Assembly (NCBI GenBank): GCA_964500015.1
Contig: CAZCMN010000007.1
Coordinates: 1 to 35,413, forward strand
Source: JAPLYB01 sp964500015
GTDB lineage: Archaea > Nanobdellota > Nanobdellia > Pacearchaeales > UBA284
Reading direction: 5' to 3'
Length of the DNA stretch: 35,413 nt
Shown here: positions 23,252 to 31,106 of the stretch, piece after piece
Position numbering within the stretch: the first letter of the stretch is position 1
Layout of the letters: the number at the start of each line of letters is the position of its first letter
Notes under the pieces: model-generated
The model's input: the letters and a program-made list of their open reading frames with translations, nothing else
What the model was told of the DNA's origin: nothing
The model's database searches: none
Made by a program: the position numbers and the translations under genes

Positions 23252-24073
23252 ATGAGTAAAAGAGGAAAGAAAGGACAACTAACTATAATTATTATTATAG
23301 CTGTGATTATAATTGCTTTAGCGCTAATAGCTTTCTTTTTATGGCCGCAGATTTCAGCTTTATTTATGAATGAAGAACAATCTCAAAGATTTTTAGCAAG
23401 CCAAGCAGAACCATTAAGACAATCTGTTTCAGATTGTGTTAAAGAAGTTTCTTTAGCAGCTTTTAATAAAATAGGTTTGCAAGCAGGTTATTATGATACA
23501 ATCGGTTTATCCAGCATAAATTATTTTGAAAATGATTTTATTGTAGTCTTATTTAAAGATTCAAATAAGGCAAGAATAAATAAACTTCCAGCGCTATCTC
23601 AAATAAATCAACAATATCTCACTTTCCTAGAAAAAGAAGGCAATGCAAAAATAGATTCTTGTTTAAATGACCTAAGCTCATTCAAGAGAATCATGAAAAT
23701 AGAAGCAGGAGCAAGAACAATCACTCCATTATTCTACGAAGATTCTATATCTTTAATCGTAGACTGGCCAATGAAACTTTCAAAAGGAGATGTTGAACAG
23801 AATATCAACCAAAAACCAGTTGAATTATTGATTCGATTAGGAAACTTACATAAAGTTGCTTCAGATATAATAGATTGTGATGTTCAAATTGATTGCAAAT
23901 TCACAGGAAAAAATTGGGACGTCTATACATGGAACAATCCATACACCTTAAGATATGTTGATAAAACAGCTTATAATCTAGACGCAACAAAAAGAATATT
24001 TTTACTTGAAAGTATTCCAACAAGACAAGGCGAACAGCCATTCAAGTTTTATTTTGCTGAGGATTTAAGTTAA
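23252..24073 (+). CDS. Pilin-like protein with class III signal peptide
   Basis: The protein has 273 residues. A basic N-terminus (MSKRGKKG) is followed directly by QLTIIIIIAVIIIALALIAF. Prepilin peptidase would cut after Gly8, leaving Gln as the first residue and a continuous hydrophobic helix, as in archaeal type IV pilin-like proteins. The product is larger than normal major pilins (100-200 residues), so it may be a minor pilin or a membrane-anchored scaffold. Four cysteines (SDCVKE, DSCLND, IIDCDVQIDC) could form disulfides. The matching peptidase lies at 1494-2543. Two large exported proteins follow on the same strand. Confidence 0.75.
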   Translation: MSKRGKKGQLTIIIIIAVIIIALALIAFFLWPQISALFMNEEQSQRFLASQAEPLRQSVSDCVKEVSLAAFNKIGLQAGYYDTIGLSSINYFENDFIVVLFKDSNKARINKLPALSQINQQYLTFLEKEGNAKIDSCLNDLSSFKRIMKIEAGARTITPLFYEDSISLIVDWPMKLSKGDVEQNINQKPVELLIRLGNLHKVASDIIDCDVQIDCKFTGKNWDVYTWNNPYTLRYVDKTAYNLDATKRIFLLESIPTRQGEQPFKFYFAEDLS

Positions 24074-24155
24074 ATTACAAAATAAAATTTAAACTATCCT
24101 AAAATAAAAACAAAAGTCAAAGATAAACAAACTTTAAAAAATTAAACATAATTCA

Positions 24156-24177
24156 AACTTAACATTACAGGGATAAT
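24156..24177 (+). promoter_or_regulatory. Possible loose copy of the surface-gene leader motif
   Basis: AACTTAACATTACAGGGATAAT lies 7-28 bases before the ATG at 24184. It shares TTAAC-A/T-TTACAG-GATAA with the exact 22-base motif at 4248-4269 but has an insertion, so relation is tentative. Confidence 0.3.
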
Positions 24178-24183
24178 AAAAAA

Positions 24184-26031
24184 ATGAAAAAAAATAAATT
24201 AGCATTGAAATTTATTGCGATTTTCCTTATAGCAATAACTCTTTCAATTACCATTGATTTTGCATTTATAATGCAACAATCTAATCCAATAGATATTCAA
24301 GAAGTTCAAGCAGCTGAACAAGAAGGATGCTGTCTAGACACGGGCTCAACACAATGTGTAACAACAACCAGAACAGAATGTCTTGGAAAATTTTATACTG
24401 GGCCCCCATATGACTGTTCAAATGTTCCAGAATGCACTCCTAAAACTTGTGTTCCTACAAAAGACACAAGCCAAGCATGTATCAGAGCTAAAACAGTTGC
24501 AGAATGTAATTCAATAGGTGGAGTAGCTTTATCCGAAGATTTAGATTCAATTCCCCAATGTCAGACAGGCTGCTGCATCATAGCCCAAGGAATGAAAGCA
24601 GAAGTCTTGCAAAAAAGACAATGTGAAAATTTATCAATAAAATTAACAAATGATATTAATGAAATGCAGTTTCTTCCAGAAATTAAAAGCCAAGTTGAAT
24701 GTAAAAAAATGGGTTCTCCAAATGATATAGTTTGTTGTGTTTTAGGAGCTGGAAATTGTAAATATGGTTTTAGGTCAGAATGTTCAAATTCAAGTGGAAA
24801 AGCAGTTCCATTGCAAGGCGGAGAATATTGCAGAGATGTTAAAGAATGTGCAGTAACAAGTCACGTTAAACCAGGTTGTGGAATAAGAACTGGAACTGAA
24901 TTTAATATTTATTGGTTTGACAGTCAAGGAAATCAAGAAGAGCCAACAGAAAATGGAGATTGTGATTATCCAAATGGAATGTGTAAAATAGACCCAGTAA
25001 ATCAAACACCTTATTGCGCTAAAACAATTTGTGATCTTCCAAAATTACAAGACCAAGTTATTCCAGAAGATATAATAAATCAAAAAAAATCTACTCAAGG
25101 AAGAACCACCCTTATAGAAGTAAAAAATCACTCTGCCCAAACATTATTAACAGGAACATCTAAATGTTATAATTTTTATTCAGATTTCCAAGATGATTCA
25201 ATGTACGGAAGATCAACTGGCTTGCAAAACGAAATCTTGCATTGTTCTTTAGGAACAGTTGAAATCCAAGGTTTAGGGCCAGATAGAAATTTATTATGTA
25301 ATGAAGGAAATACAACTAATCCTCAAGAATTATTGCATGCAAATGAATTTAACAATTCTTGGCAAAAATGCACACAATGTGGAAAAGGAGGTTTATTTCC
25401 TCCACTAGGAAACTTGATTGGGCCTTTCCCAATTTTAGGAGGAAGCCTTGGAAGAGTATTTGCTAAAGTATGCACATACGAGACCTGTAAAAATTTAGGC
25501 GATTGCGTTTACATAAATAAATTTCCTGGCGGAACAGTTGACATAGGAATTATCAAACCAGTAGTCTCTTGCGTTCCTCTTTACCCTCCAGGAACAAATT
25601 CAATGACAATAAATTCTTCACAATGTTCACAATGCGGTGGAGGAACAGGAATAAATGATGCTTGGAACACCTGTAAACAAGCAGAATGTGAATCTTTAGG
25701 AGACTGTCAATTTACAGAGCATAATCCAGTTGTTCAAGGTTTAATTTTCCTAGCAATACTTGTTGGAGGTTATATTATTGGAAGATTTGTTTGGATGCCA
25801 ATTGATTGTTTAGTTTATACTGCATTTAGCCCCCTTCCATTCGGAGCAGCATATCAGAAATGTTTCACACAAGTCAGACCTCAAAACTTTTATTTCAAAG
25901 TAATATCACTTCCAGTAACACTAGTTGAATTAATAATTAAAAACCCAGTAATTGGAGCAATAATTGGCTTTTCAGGACTAGCTCTAATTCCAGGATTATC
26001 CCAATTATCAAGCTTAATTGGAAAAAAATAA
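24184..26031 (+). CDS. Large Cys-rich exported protein with C-terminal membrane helices
   Basis: The 615-residue protein has a signal or anchor at about residues 8-30, a first Cys repeat beginning EGCCLDTGSTQCVTTTRTEC, then several similar units (GCCIIAQGM, IVCCVLGAGNCKYGF) with the C-x-GG and CC spacing seen in the surface proteins at 11493-17563. Later sections contain paired CTQCG/CSQCG motifs (residues about 396-399 and 478-481) followed by CETLG-like acidic turns. Two or three C-terminal hydrophobic segments (about 520-536 and 575-610) make it membrane-bound at that end. No known family is recognised. The following gene starts 8 bases after its stop, so the two are clearly co-transcribed. 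Confidence 0.7.
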   Translation: MKKNKLALKFIAIFLIAITLSITIDFAFIMQQSNPIDIQEVQAAEQEGCCLDTGSTQCVTTTRTECLGKFYTGPPYDCSNVPECTPKTCVPTKDTSQACIRAKTVAECNSIGGVALSEDLDSIPQCQTGCCIIAQGMKAEVLQKRQCENLSIKLTNDINEMQFLPEIKSQVECKKMGSPNDIVCCVLGAGNCKYGFRSECSNSSGKAVPLQGGEYCRDVKECAVTSHVKPGCGIRTGTEFNIYWFDSQGNQEEPTENGDCDYPNGMCKIDPVNQTPYCAKTICDLPKLQDQVIPEDIINQKKSTQGRTTLIEVKNHSAQTLLTGTSKCYNFYSDFQDDSMYGRSTGLQNEILHCSLGTVEIQGLGPDRNLLCNEGNTTNPQELLHANEFNNSWQKCTQCGKGGLFPPLGNLIGPFPILGGSLGRVFAKVCTYETCKNLGDCVYINKFPGGTVDIGIIKPVVSCVPLYPPGTNSMTINSSQCSQCGGGTGINDAWNTCKQAECESLGDCQFTEHNPVVQGLIFLAILVGGYIIGRFVWMPIDCLVYTAFSPLPFGAAYQKCFTQVRPQNFYFKVISLPVTLVELIIKNPVIGAIIGFSGLALIPGLSQLSSLIGKK

Positions 26032-26039
26032 AAAGAAAA

Positions 26040-28295
26040 ATGGAAAAACAAAATAAAAAGAGTAACGCAGTCTCTATTTTAGTTGTTACTTTTATATTAC
26101 TTATATTTTTCTTGCCTTTTTTTGCAAAAGCAATTGATAAGGTAACTGGAGAAAATAGTGAGTTAGAACAAGATTTGGCAAATGATGCAACAAAAAAAAC
26201 ATCAAGTACATTACAAACCTGCGCAGTTAGTACTGACCAACAAGCCCTTAGCGATACTTCAAATACATTAGCAGGAATAACAAAGCAATTAGAATTTTGT
26301 AAAACAAATCCTAATGACAAAACGTGCACAGTAGGTTATGTTAAAGATTTAAAAAAACAACAAACAGAACTTAGAAAAAAGACAGAAAGTAATCAAAACC
26401 AGGTTGCAGAGGAAGAAAAGAAGAAAACAGAAAAAGAACCATTTAAATGGATACAAGATGGAGCAGATGCTTTATTTTTAGGATTATCTCTAGCACAATC
26501 AACTATTATGGCAGGATTCTTAGCCCCACATTCGGGAACATGTGGTGTTGAAACACCAATTAAAGAATACAATCCCGATGCATGCTATTCATGCAATTCA
26601 GACCCTTACAGAATATGCACAGAGCAAAGATGCCATATTCTGGGACAGTGTATTGCAATCCCAATTCAGAATTTAACACAAAATGAAAAACAAGAAATAA
26701 GATATTCTGCAGGAACTCAAGGTTACAGATGCCTTCCTGGAAAGTGTGACCAAGCTTCTTTAGTAGGTTTTACAAACATAAGCCTCAAACTAACATTAAG
26801 TGAAGGAACTGCTGGAAAAACAGTTAATCCAAAAACACAATCAGCAGGAGCAATAAAACTAGATGCTGGTTTAATAGACTGGAACACAAGAATAATGGAA
26901 ATCACAGTTATGACAGACCAACTAGCAAAATGTAGATATATCATTGATAAAATAAATGCTAATTTCTCTGACATGACTGACTTTGATGAAAATGATTATC
27001 CTGAAGATTTAGAAACACAAAATCCATTGCCTCAAACAGCTACTGTTTTAATTCCAGGTGACATGACTCGAGATGAAAACCACACAGTCTATATAAAATG
27101 CTCAAATATCTGCGGTGTAGAACATGGCCCAGATTATGACCATAACAGAGTTGTTTTCAGATTTGATAAAAAACCAGATCAACTTCCTCCAGAAATAGTA
27201 TTTATGGACCCGCAGAATAATGGAGTTGTAAGAAATGACTTAAAAATATTAAATACCACATTCTGGTTAGATGAAAATGGAACCTGTGCATACTCAACCA
27301 TAGATAAGAATTATAGCAATATCTGGCAGAACATGACTGAAATGCCAATGGGTTCACTAAGAGACCCATGGTTATATGACCAAGAAAACACTTCAGTTAT
27401 AAGAACAAGATGTATACTTAATCAAGAATGCATAGATTTGAAAAATGATAAATGCGCTCACTGCTTTATGGATTTAGATTTAACAAAAGGTTTCGAAGAA
27501 ATTAACTGGACTTCATTGCCTTCAGAAATGCAACAGCAAATTGAAGGACAAAGTCTATTTAATACAACCAGATTATTTAGATATTCAATAAGATGTCAAG
27601 ATATTGCAAAAAATAAAATGCCTGAAGAAGATACATTAAATTATGTTATTATGACTATGCCAGGTTATGAAATCAATATAACTATGCCGCTTCAAGAAGA
27701 AGAAACATATGATGACACTCCAGTAATTGAAGTGACTTCTGGAGTAAGAAACACACAATGCAAATATAAGATAGTTAATGCTTCTGATACAAGAGCCAAT
27801 CTAACTTGGGAAGCAATGACTTTTATAGATGAAGCAATATCAACGATACATAATGGAAAGAGTAATGAATCTCTAGAAGGATCTGCTTTAGGAAAGCCTT
27901 ACACTTTACATGCATTATGCAGAGATACTTGGAATATGGAAGCTCGAGATAATGTAACTTTCTTTGTCTTAAAAGACTTAAATGCCCCAATATTAATAAG
28001 AACTTATCATGACACCATAACTGGAGACTTCTTAACAATAGAAACAGATGAAGAATCAACCTGTGCTTTCTCTTATACAGGATGTAACTTTAATTTCTCA
28101 CAAGGAAATGCAATGACAGGAGATTTACAATACTTGCATTCAGCTTATTGGAGAGATAAAACATTCTTTATAAAATGTGTAGACAAATGGGATAATTATC
28201 CTGTTGCTCCAGGACAAAGAAACTCAACAAGCAATCCAGCATATGATTATTGCACAACAATTCTTAAACCATTTGAGATTCCAATAATTGACTAA
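26040..28295 (+). CDS. Large exported protein of unknown function, operon partner of the 24184 gene
   Basis: The 751-residue protein has an N-terminal hydrophobic segment (about 11-31) ending in FAKAID, so it is exported or anchored. A Lys/Glu/Gln-rich helical region (about 80-135, probably coiled coil) precedes a second hydrophobic segment (about 145-165, ADALFLGLSLAQSTIMAGF). The rest is extracellular-looking, with CYSCNSDPYRICTEQRC (about 182-198), then three or four beta-rich modules, each opening with DxxPP/DTPVIEV and containing an NxT-rich stretch (DTRANLTWEAM). These look like Ig-like repeats. It is a candidate structural subunit together with the pilin-like and Cys-rich proteins before it. 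Function is inferred only from this context. Confidence 0.7.
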   Translation: MEKQNKKSNAVSILVVTFILLIFFLPFFAKAIDKVTGENSELEQDLANDATKKTSSTLQTCAVSTDQQALSDTSNTLAGITKQLEFCKTNPNDKTCTVGYVKDLKKQQTELRKKTESNQNQVAEEEKKKTEKEPFKWIQDGADALFLGLSLAQSTIMAGFLAPHSGTCGVETPIKEYNPDACYSCNSDPYRICTEQRCHILGQCIAIPIQNLTQNEKQEIRYSAGTQGYRCLPGKCDQASLVGFTNISLKLTLSEGTAGKTVNPKTQSAGAIKLDAGLIDWNTRIMEITVMTDQLAKCRYIIDKINANFSDMTDFDENDYPEDLETQNPLPQTATVLIPGDMTRDENHTVYIKCSNICGVEHGPDYDHNRVVFRFDKKPDQLPPEIVFMDPQNNGVVRNDLKILNTTFWLDENGTCAYSTIDKNYSNIWQNMTEMPMGSLRDPWLYDQENTSVIRTRCILNQECIDLKNDKCAHCFMDLDLTKGFEEINWTSLPSEMQQQIEGQSLFNTTRLFRYSIRCQDIAKNKMPEEDTLNYVIMTMPGYEINITMPLQEEETYDDTPVIEVTSGVRNTQCKYKIVNASDTRANLTWEAMTFIDEAISTIHNGKSNESLEGSALGKPYTLHALCRDTWNMEARDNVTFFVLKDLNAPILIRTYHDTITGDFLTIETDEESTCAFSYTGCNFNFSQGNAMTGDLQYLHSAYWRDKTFFIKCVDKWDNYPVAPGQRNSTSNPAYDYCTTILKPFEIPIID

Positions 28296-28343
28296 TTCAT
28301 TGGAATTTTAAATATCTCCCAAATTCTTTATTTGAAACAAACA

Positions 28344-28372
28344 TTTATAAACTAAAGTTTACACATATAAAC
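28344..28372 (+). promoter_or_regulatory. TATA box overlapped by operator-like half-sites (MNT/HEPN promoter)
   Basis: TTTATAAA (28344-28351) is centred 26 bases before the ATG at 28374. TAAACT (28348-28353) and AGTTTA (28356-28361) form an inverted repeat with AA between. A third half-site TAAAC (28368-28372) sits next to the start codon. The winged-helix N-terminus of the first gene is a natural candidate to bind here. Confidence 0.55.
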
Positions 28373-28373
28373 G

Positions 28374-28922
28374 ATGGTTAATACATCTAAACTAAAGTTA
28401 ACATTTTTGCAAGAAAGTATTTTAAGACATCTTTTTATTAAGGCAGGAAAAACATTCACTGCAAGAGCACTGTCCATCGCATTAGGGGTCTCACAACCGG
28501 CAATTTCAAAAGCCCTGCCTAATTTAGAAAAAGAAAATTTTGTCAATGTTACAAAAGACAAAGAATCAAAAAGACTTGCTATAGAACTCAATAGGGAAAA
28601 TATCTTGATTATGGGAATGAAAAGAGCAGACAATTTAGAGCAAGTATATGAATCTGGGCTCTATGATTTTTTATTCAATGAATTTCCAGGATGCACGATT
28701 ATCCTCTTTGGAAGTTACTCTAGAGGTGATGATATTTTTAATTCAGATATAGACCTAGCAATTATTGGCTCAAAAGAAAAAAAGGTTAATCTAGAAAAAT
28801 TTGAAAAAATACTTAAAAAAGAGGTTAGAATTAATTTTTATCCTTCATTTAAAAAAATCCATAAAGACCTACTGACTAATATCTATAACGGGATAATCTT
28901 GGTGGGGAGTGTAGAACTATGA
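28374..28922 (+). CDS. Nucleotidyltransferase (MNT) with N-terminal winged helix
   Basis: This 182-residue protein joins two domains. Residues 9-75 are a winged helix (ESILRHLFIKAGKTFTARAL, then SIALGVSQPAISKALPNLEKENFVNVTKD). Residues 95-182 are a minimal nucleotidyltransferase: LFGSYSRGDD (GS at 113-114) and the catalytic DID (Asp125, Asp127). MNT enzymes commonly modify the partner HEPN protein by adding AMP, which neutralises it. Here the enzyme overlaps the HEPN gene by four bases, and the winged helix could let the same protein repress the operon. The third acidic residue expected on the later strand (VRINFYPS) seems replaced by Asn, so activity is not certain. Confidence 0.82.
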   Translation: MVNTSKLKLTFLQESILRHLFIKAGKTFTARALSIALGVSQPAISKALPNLEKENFVNVTKDKESKRLAIELNRENILIMGMKRADNLEQVYESGLYDFLFNEFPGCTIILFGSYSRGDDIFNSDIDLAIIGSKEKKVNLEKFEKILKKEVRINFYPSFKKIHKDLLTNIYNGIILVGSVEL

Positions 28923-29350
28923 ACCCTTTAAAAACATTTGAAGAATTCTTAAAAGAAGGTATTGTTAAAATTCAACAACCCGATTTTATTAGAGCAAAAT
29001 TTTTAGTAAAAGAATCAGAAGAGCAATTATCTTTTGTTAAAGAAATCGCACAAAAAATAGGGATTAGCAACAAGAATTCAAACAGCATAATCAAATTGTC
29101 TTATGACATCGTTATGGAGATAATAAGAGCTAAGATGTTAATTAATGGGTACAATGCTCTTGGCAGTTATGCGCACGAAGCAGAAGTTTCATATCTAAGG
29201 AAACTAAATTTTCCAGAACCAGAGGTTCAATTTTTAAATAATCTAAGATATTCCAGGAATGGAATAGCATATTATGGAAAAGTCTTTGATGCAGAATACG
29301 CCAAAAAAGTGATAAGATTTCTGGATAGTATTTATTCAAAATTAAAATAG
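28919..29350 (+). CDS. HEPN-domain protein, partner of the MNT gene
   Basis: The protein has 143 residues and is all-helical, with the order expected of HEPN proteins found with MNT enzymes. The start overlaps the MNT stop (ATGA). Active HEPN ribonucleases carry R-x4-6-H. Here the corresponding segment is YSRNGIAYYGK (Arg113, Asn114), and no histidine follows within six residues, so the catalytic histidine is missing. It may be an inactive variant or use other residues. The pair still has the organisation of a HEPN/MNT toxin-antitoxin module. Confidence 0.75.
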   Translation: MNPLKTFEEFLKEGIVKIQQPDFIRAKFLVKESEEQLSFVKEIAQKIGISNKNSNSIIKLSYDIVMEIIRAKMLINGYNALGSYAHEAEVSYLRKLNFPEPEVQFLNNLRYSRNGIAYYGKVFDAEYAKKVIRFLDSIYSKLK

Positions 29351-29398
29351 AAGGCAGATTAGGAAATTTATTTAAATCATAAATAGTTTATATTTCTT

Positions 29399-29863
29399 AT
29401 GAATCCTGAAGACTTGAAAATAAAAATTAAAAACATTGTTGAGAAAGCAACTGCTCTAAGAGATAAACATATTGATAATAAAAATACCCCTGTAAATTAT
29501 GCTTGTATTTTTTCTCAAAGTAGAAACAAGTACGAAGAACTGCTTGAAACTGCAAAGAAAATTGGGCAGATTATAAAAGAAACACCAACAGGTCCACTTT
29601 TTCATATTAATCCATTGCAAACAGTTTCTGGAAAACTAAGACTATTAAAAATCCGCATTCCTGATTCCACACGAACTGAACTTGGCGACGCAGATTTTAC
29701 AATCTTGGATTATCCTAAATTTGAGAAAAAATATTTACAGAAACCTGGTTTCAAGTTAATTAAAAGAGAAAATTTTGTAATGATTGAACTTATTGATCCT
29801 GATTTTGATGTAAGAGCATATTTTTCAAATCCCCCATTAGATGTTCAATTAAATATCAAATAA
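29399..29863 (+). CDS. Unknown alpha/beta protein
   Basis: The protein has 154 residues and no signal or membrane segment. An N-terminal helix (residues 1-25, EDLKIKIKNIVEKATALRDK) leads to YACIFSQSRNKYEELLETAKKIG, then TPTGPLFHINPL and KLRLLKIRIPDSTRTELGDADFTI. The last part is beta-rich with PDFDVRAYFSNPPLDVQ. The compact motifs with conserved Gly, Pro and Asp suggest a conserved enzyme or binding protein, but I cannot name one. A TATA-like TTTATTTAAAT lies about 30 bases before the ATG. It converges on the ArsR-like gene. Confidence 0.6.
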   Translation: MNPEDLKIKIKNIVEKATALRDKHIDNKNTPVNYACIFSQSRNKYEELLETAKKIGQIIKETPTGPLFHINPLQTVSGKLRLLKIRIPDSTRTELGDADFTILDYPKFEKKYLQKPGFKLIKRENFVMIELIDPDFDVRAYFSNPPLDVQLNIK

Positions 29864-29915
29864 AATATGGAATGGGTTCGGAGTTCTCTGTGATAAGGTG
29901 TTACAGATTGGGGAA

Positions 29916-30293
29916 TTAAACATCTCTTTTCTTTAGAGTTTCTTTTATTGTTTTGTTTATGACCTTATTAACTTTAGGTTTTAGTTTCTCCCAATCCTTT
30001 CCTATTTTTTTGTTTTTTTCTTTTAAAATGTGAAATAGAACATCTTTCAAGAATTTTTCATCTGGGATAATTGATTTAATTAAAGAAACCTTGCCCTTTT
30101 TTGTGATCTCTATCGTTTTTTTTATTAGTTGTGCTTCAAGTAATATCCTAATGTGATTTAATGTTGATTTATAAGATAATCTTAATTTATGCTTAATTTC
30201 AGTAATATTAAGTGGTTTTTCTAAACACATCTCATAAATCTTTATTCTAGTTTGATTTGAAATAGCAAAACTGAATGATTGAAAAGATTCCAT
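29916..30293 (-). CDS. ArsR-like winged-helix transcription regulator
   Basis: The 125-residue protein has an N-terminal winged helix: FAISNQTRIKIYEMCLEK, then NITEIKHKLRLSYKSTLNHIRIL and the wing LIKKTIEITKKGKVSLIKS. The order and the ISNQTRIKIY start are typical of ArsR-type archaeal regulators. No metal-binding cysteines are visible (only one Cys). The C-terminal 45 residues are a long Lys-rich helix. A minus-strand TATA (TTTATAAAA, 30314-30322 on the plus strand) lies about 25 bases upstream. The first palindrome (30322-30349) adjoins it, so it may regulate itself and the divergent element operon. Confidence 0.76.
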   Translation of the reverse strand: MESFQSFSFAISNQTRIKIYEMCLEKPLNITEIKHKLRLSYKSTLNHIRILLEAQLIKKTIEITKKGKVSLIKSIIPDEKFLKDVLFHILKEKNKKIGKDWEKLKPKVNKVINKTIKETLKKRDV

Positions 30294-30321
30294 TCATTCT
30301 AAAGATAAATGAGTTTATAAA

Positions 30322-30349
30322 ATTACCCTTTATAACCCCTAAAGGTAAT
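30322..30349. promoter_or_regulatory. Palindromic operator 1, upstream of the ArsR-like gene
   Basis: ATTACC-C-TTT and AAAGGTAAT form an inverted repeat with one unpaired base around ATAACCCCT. Read in reverse complement, the second operator (30415-30449) aligns with it over about 28 bases, including the central TATAACCCC. It abuts the minus-strand TATA box of the ArsR-like gene. Confidence 0.55.
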
Positions 30350-30414
30350 AATGGAGTTATTATTATAAAATAACTAAAAAACTGATGATACATTTAAAAA
30401 CCCTATTGGGCTAA

Positions 30415-30449
30415 CTTTATTACCCATCGGGGTTATAGGGGTAATAAAG
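30415..30449. promoter_or_regulatory. Palindromic operator 2, abutting the element's first gene
   Basis: CTTTATTACCC (30415-30425) and GGGTAATAAAG (30439-30449) are a perfect 11-base inverted repeat with a 13-base spacer. The second arm ends at the base before the ATG at 30450. It could be the site of the ribbon-helix-helix protein encoded there or of the divergent ArsR-like protein; as RNA it would form a hairpin at the start codon. Confidence 0.65.
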
Positions 30450-30608
30450 ATGAAAGACCAAAAAATAATTTTCAAAATATCTAAAGAACAAAAAAACGAA
30501 GTTAAACGTCAAGCTGAAAGTCTTGGACTAACAGTTTCAAGTTATGCCAGAATGATTATTATAAAAAATGGTGAAAAAAATGGAATTGCAAACATTACAA
30601 ATAATTAA
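30450..30608 (+). CDS. Ribbon-helix-helix (CopG/Arc-like) DNA-binding protein
   Basis: This small gene encodes 52 residues from an ATG directly after the palindrome. The sequence fits a single ribbon-helix-helix unit: strand QKIIFKISK, helix 1 QKNEVKRQAESLG, the turn LTVSS, and helix 2 YARMIII. Such proteins dimerise, insert paired strands in the DNA major groove, and often control plasmid or virus genes. It is the first gene of the element block, so autoregulation is likely. It is short but the codon pattern and motif are good. Confidence 0.7.
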   Translation: MKDQKIIFKISKEQKNEVKRQAESLGLTVSSYARMIIIKNGEKNGIANITNN

Positions 30609-30711
30609 TCAAAAAGAGATCACCATGTGCGATGCGTGGATGCGATGGTCTGATTTTTGGAATGATCAATTTAAACAGCTGGATTCAGAAAATTTAAATC
30701 AAAAAAACTAA
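30580..30711 (+). CDS. Possible very small protein in the element operon
   Basis: An ATG at 30580 opens a 43-residue frame that overlaps the end of the ribbon-helix-helix gene by 29 bases and stops four bases before the next start. The product is polar and Gln/Asn-rich, with a Trp-rich middle (MCDAWMRWSDFWNDQ). No motif is known. It fills the only gap in an otherwise tightly packed operon, which is the main argument for it. It may be chance. Confidence 0.35.
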   Translation: MELQTLQIINQKEITMCDAWMRWSDFWNDQFKQLDSENLNQKN

Positions 30712-30715
30712 AAAA

Positions 30716-30910
30716 ATGGAAAATAAGACTTCAGAAATAGGCTTAAACTTCTTAAGTTATCTTAACGACACTGGCGAGGTTGTTTCTGGTTATTTTGATA
30801 TTATAGATTTTCAGGCAACCTATATTAAAATTCAAACAAAGGGGAATATCGTAATAATCCCTATGCAACGAGTTTTAAAAATTAAACTCAAGGGTGCCGA
30901 ACATGGTTAA
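30716..30910 (+). CDS. Small beta-barrel-like protein
   Basis: The protein has 64 residues. After a polar start, the pattern is beta-strand repeats: LSYLNDTGEVVSGYFDIIDF, ATYIKIQTKGN, IVIIPMQRVLKIKLKG. The spacing (a variable Gly-containing turn, then IIPMxRVLKIKL) resembles small Sm/Hfq-like or SH3 barrels, but a search would be needed. It is likely a nucleic-acid-binding partner of the replication gene. The next gene overlaps its last eight bases. Confidence 0.55.
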   Translation: MENKTSEIGLNFLSYLNDTGEVVSGYFDIIDFQATYIKIQTKGNIVIIPMQRVLKIKLKGAEHG

Positions 30911-31106
30911 ATGTGAACTCTGTTTAAAAGAATCTGAAACAGAATCCTTAACTCTCTGTAAAAATTGCTGGGATAAAACAGCAAAATTAACTGAAGAATT
31001 AATTTTTGAGAATTATATGTTAAATAAAATGCTTTTAAAATTTATTTTACAGGGAGCTAATGAAAAAAATAAAATTGAGGAGAAAAATGGTGAACCAAAA
31101 AGTTGA
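30903..31106 (+). CDS. Small zinc-finger-like protein
   Basis: The ATG at 30903 overlaps the preceding stop by eight bases and gives 67 residues; a GTG nine bases upstream would add MPN. Two Cys pairs (CELC near residues 4-7 and CKNC near 20-23) make a likely zinc knuckle. A helical C-terminus follows (AKLTEELIFENYMLNKMLLKFI). It overlaps the start of the replication gene by 20 bases (or more if that gene starts at 31060). Its role is unknown; adjacency suggests replication or regulation of the element. Confidence 0.58.
   Translation: MVKCELCLKESETESLTLCKNCWDKTAKLTEELIFENYMLNKMLLKFILQGANEKNKIEEKNGEPKS

Noticed and set aside
29864..29915. GGGTTCGGAGTTC, which looks a little like a tRNA T-loop, next to the element region
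   Set aside because: No acceptor or anticodon stems can be built around it, so neither a tRNA nor an attachment site is supported.
31060..31086. Earlier ATG for the replication protein (31060)
   Set aside because: It remains possible because GGGAG is three bases upstream, but the ATG at 31087 has a better-matched GAGGAG and overlaps the preceding gene less.
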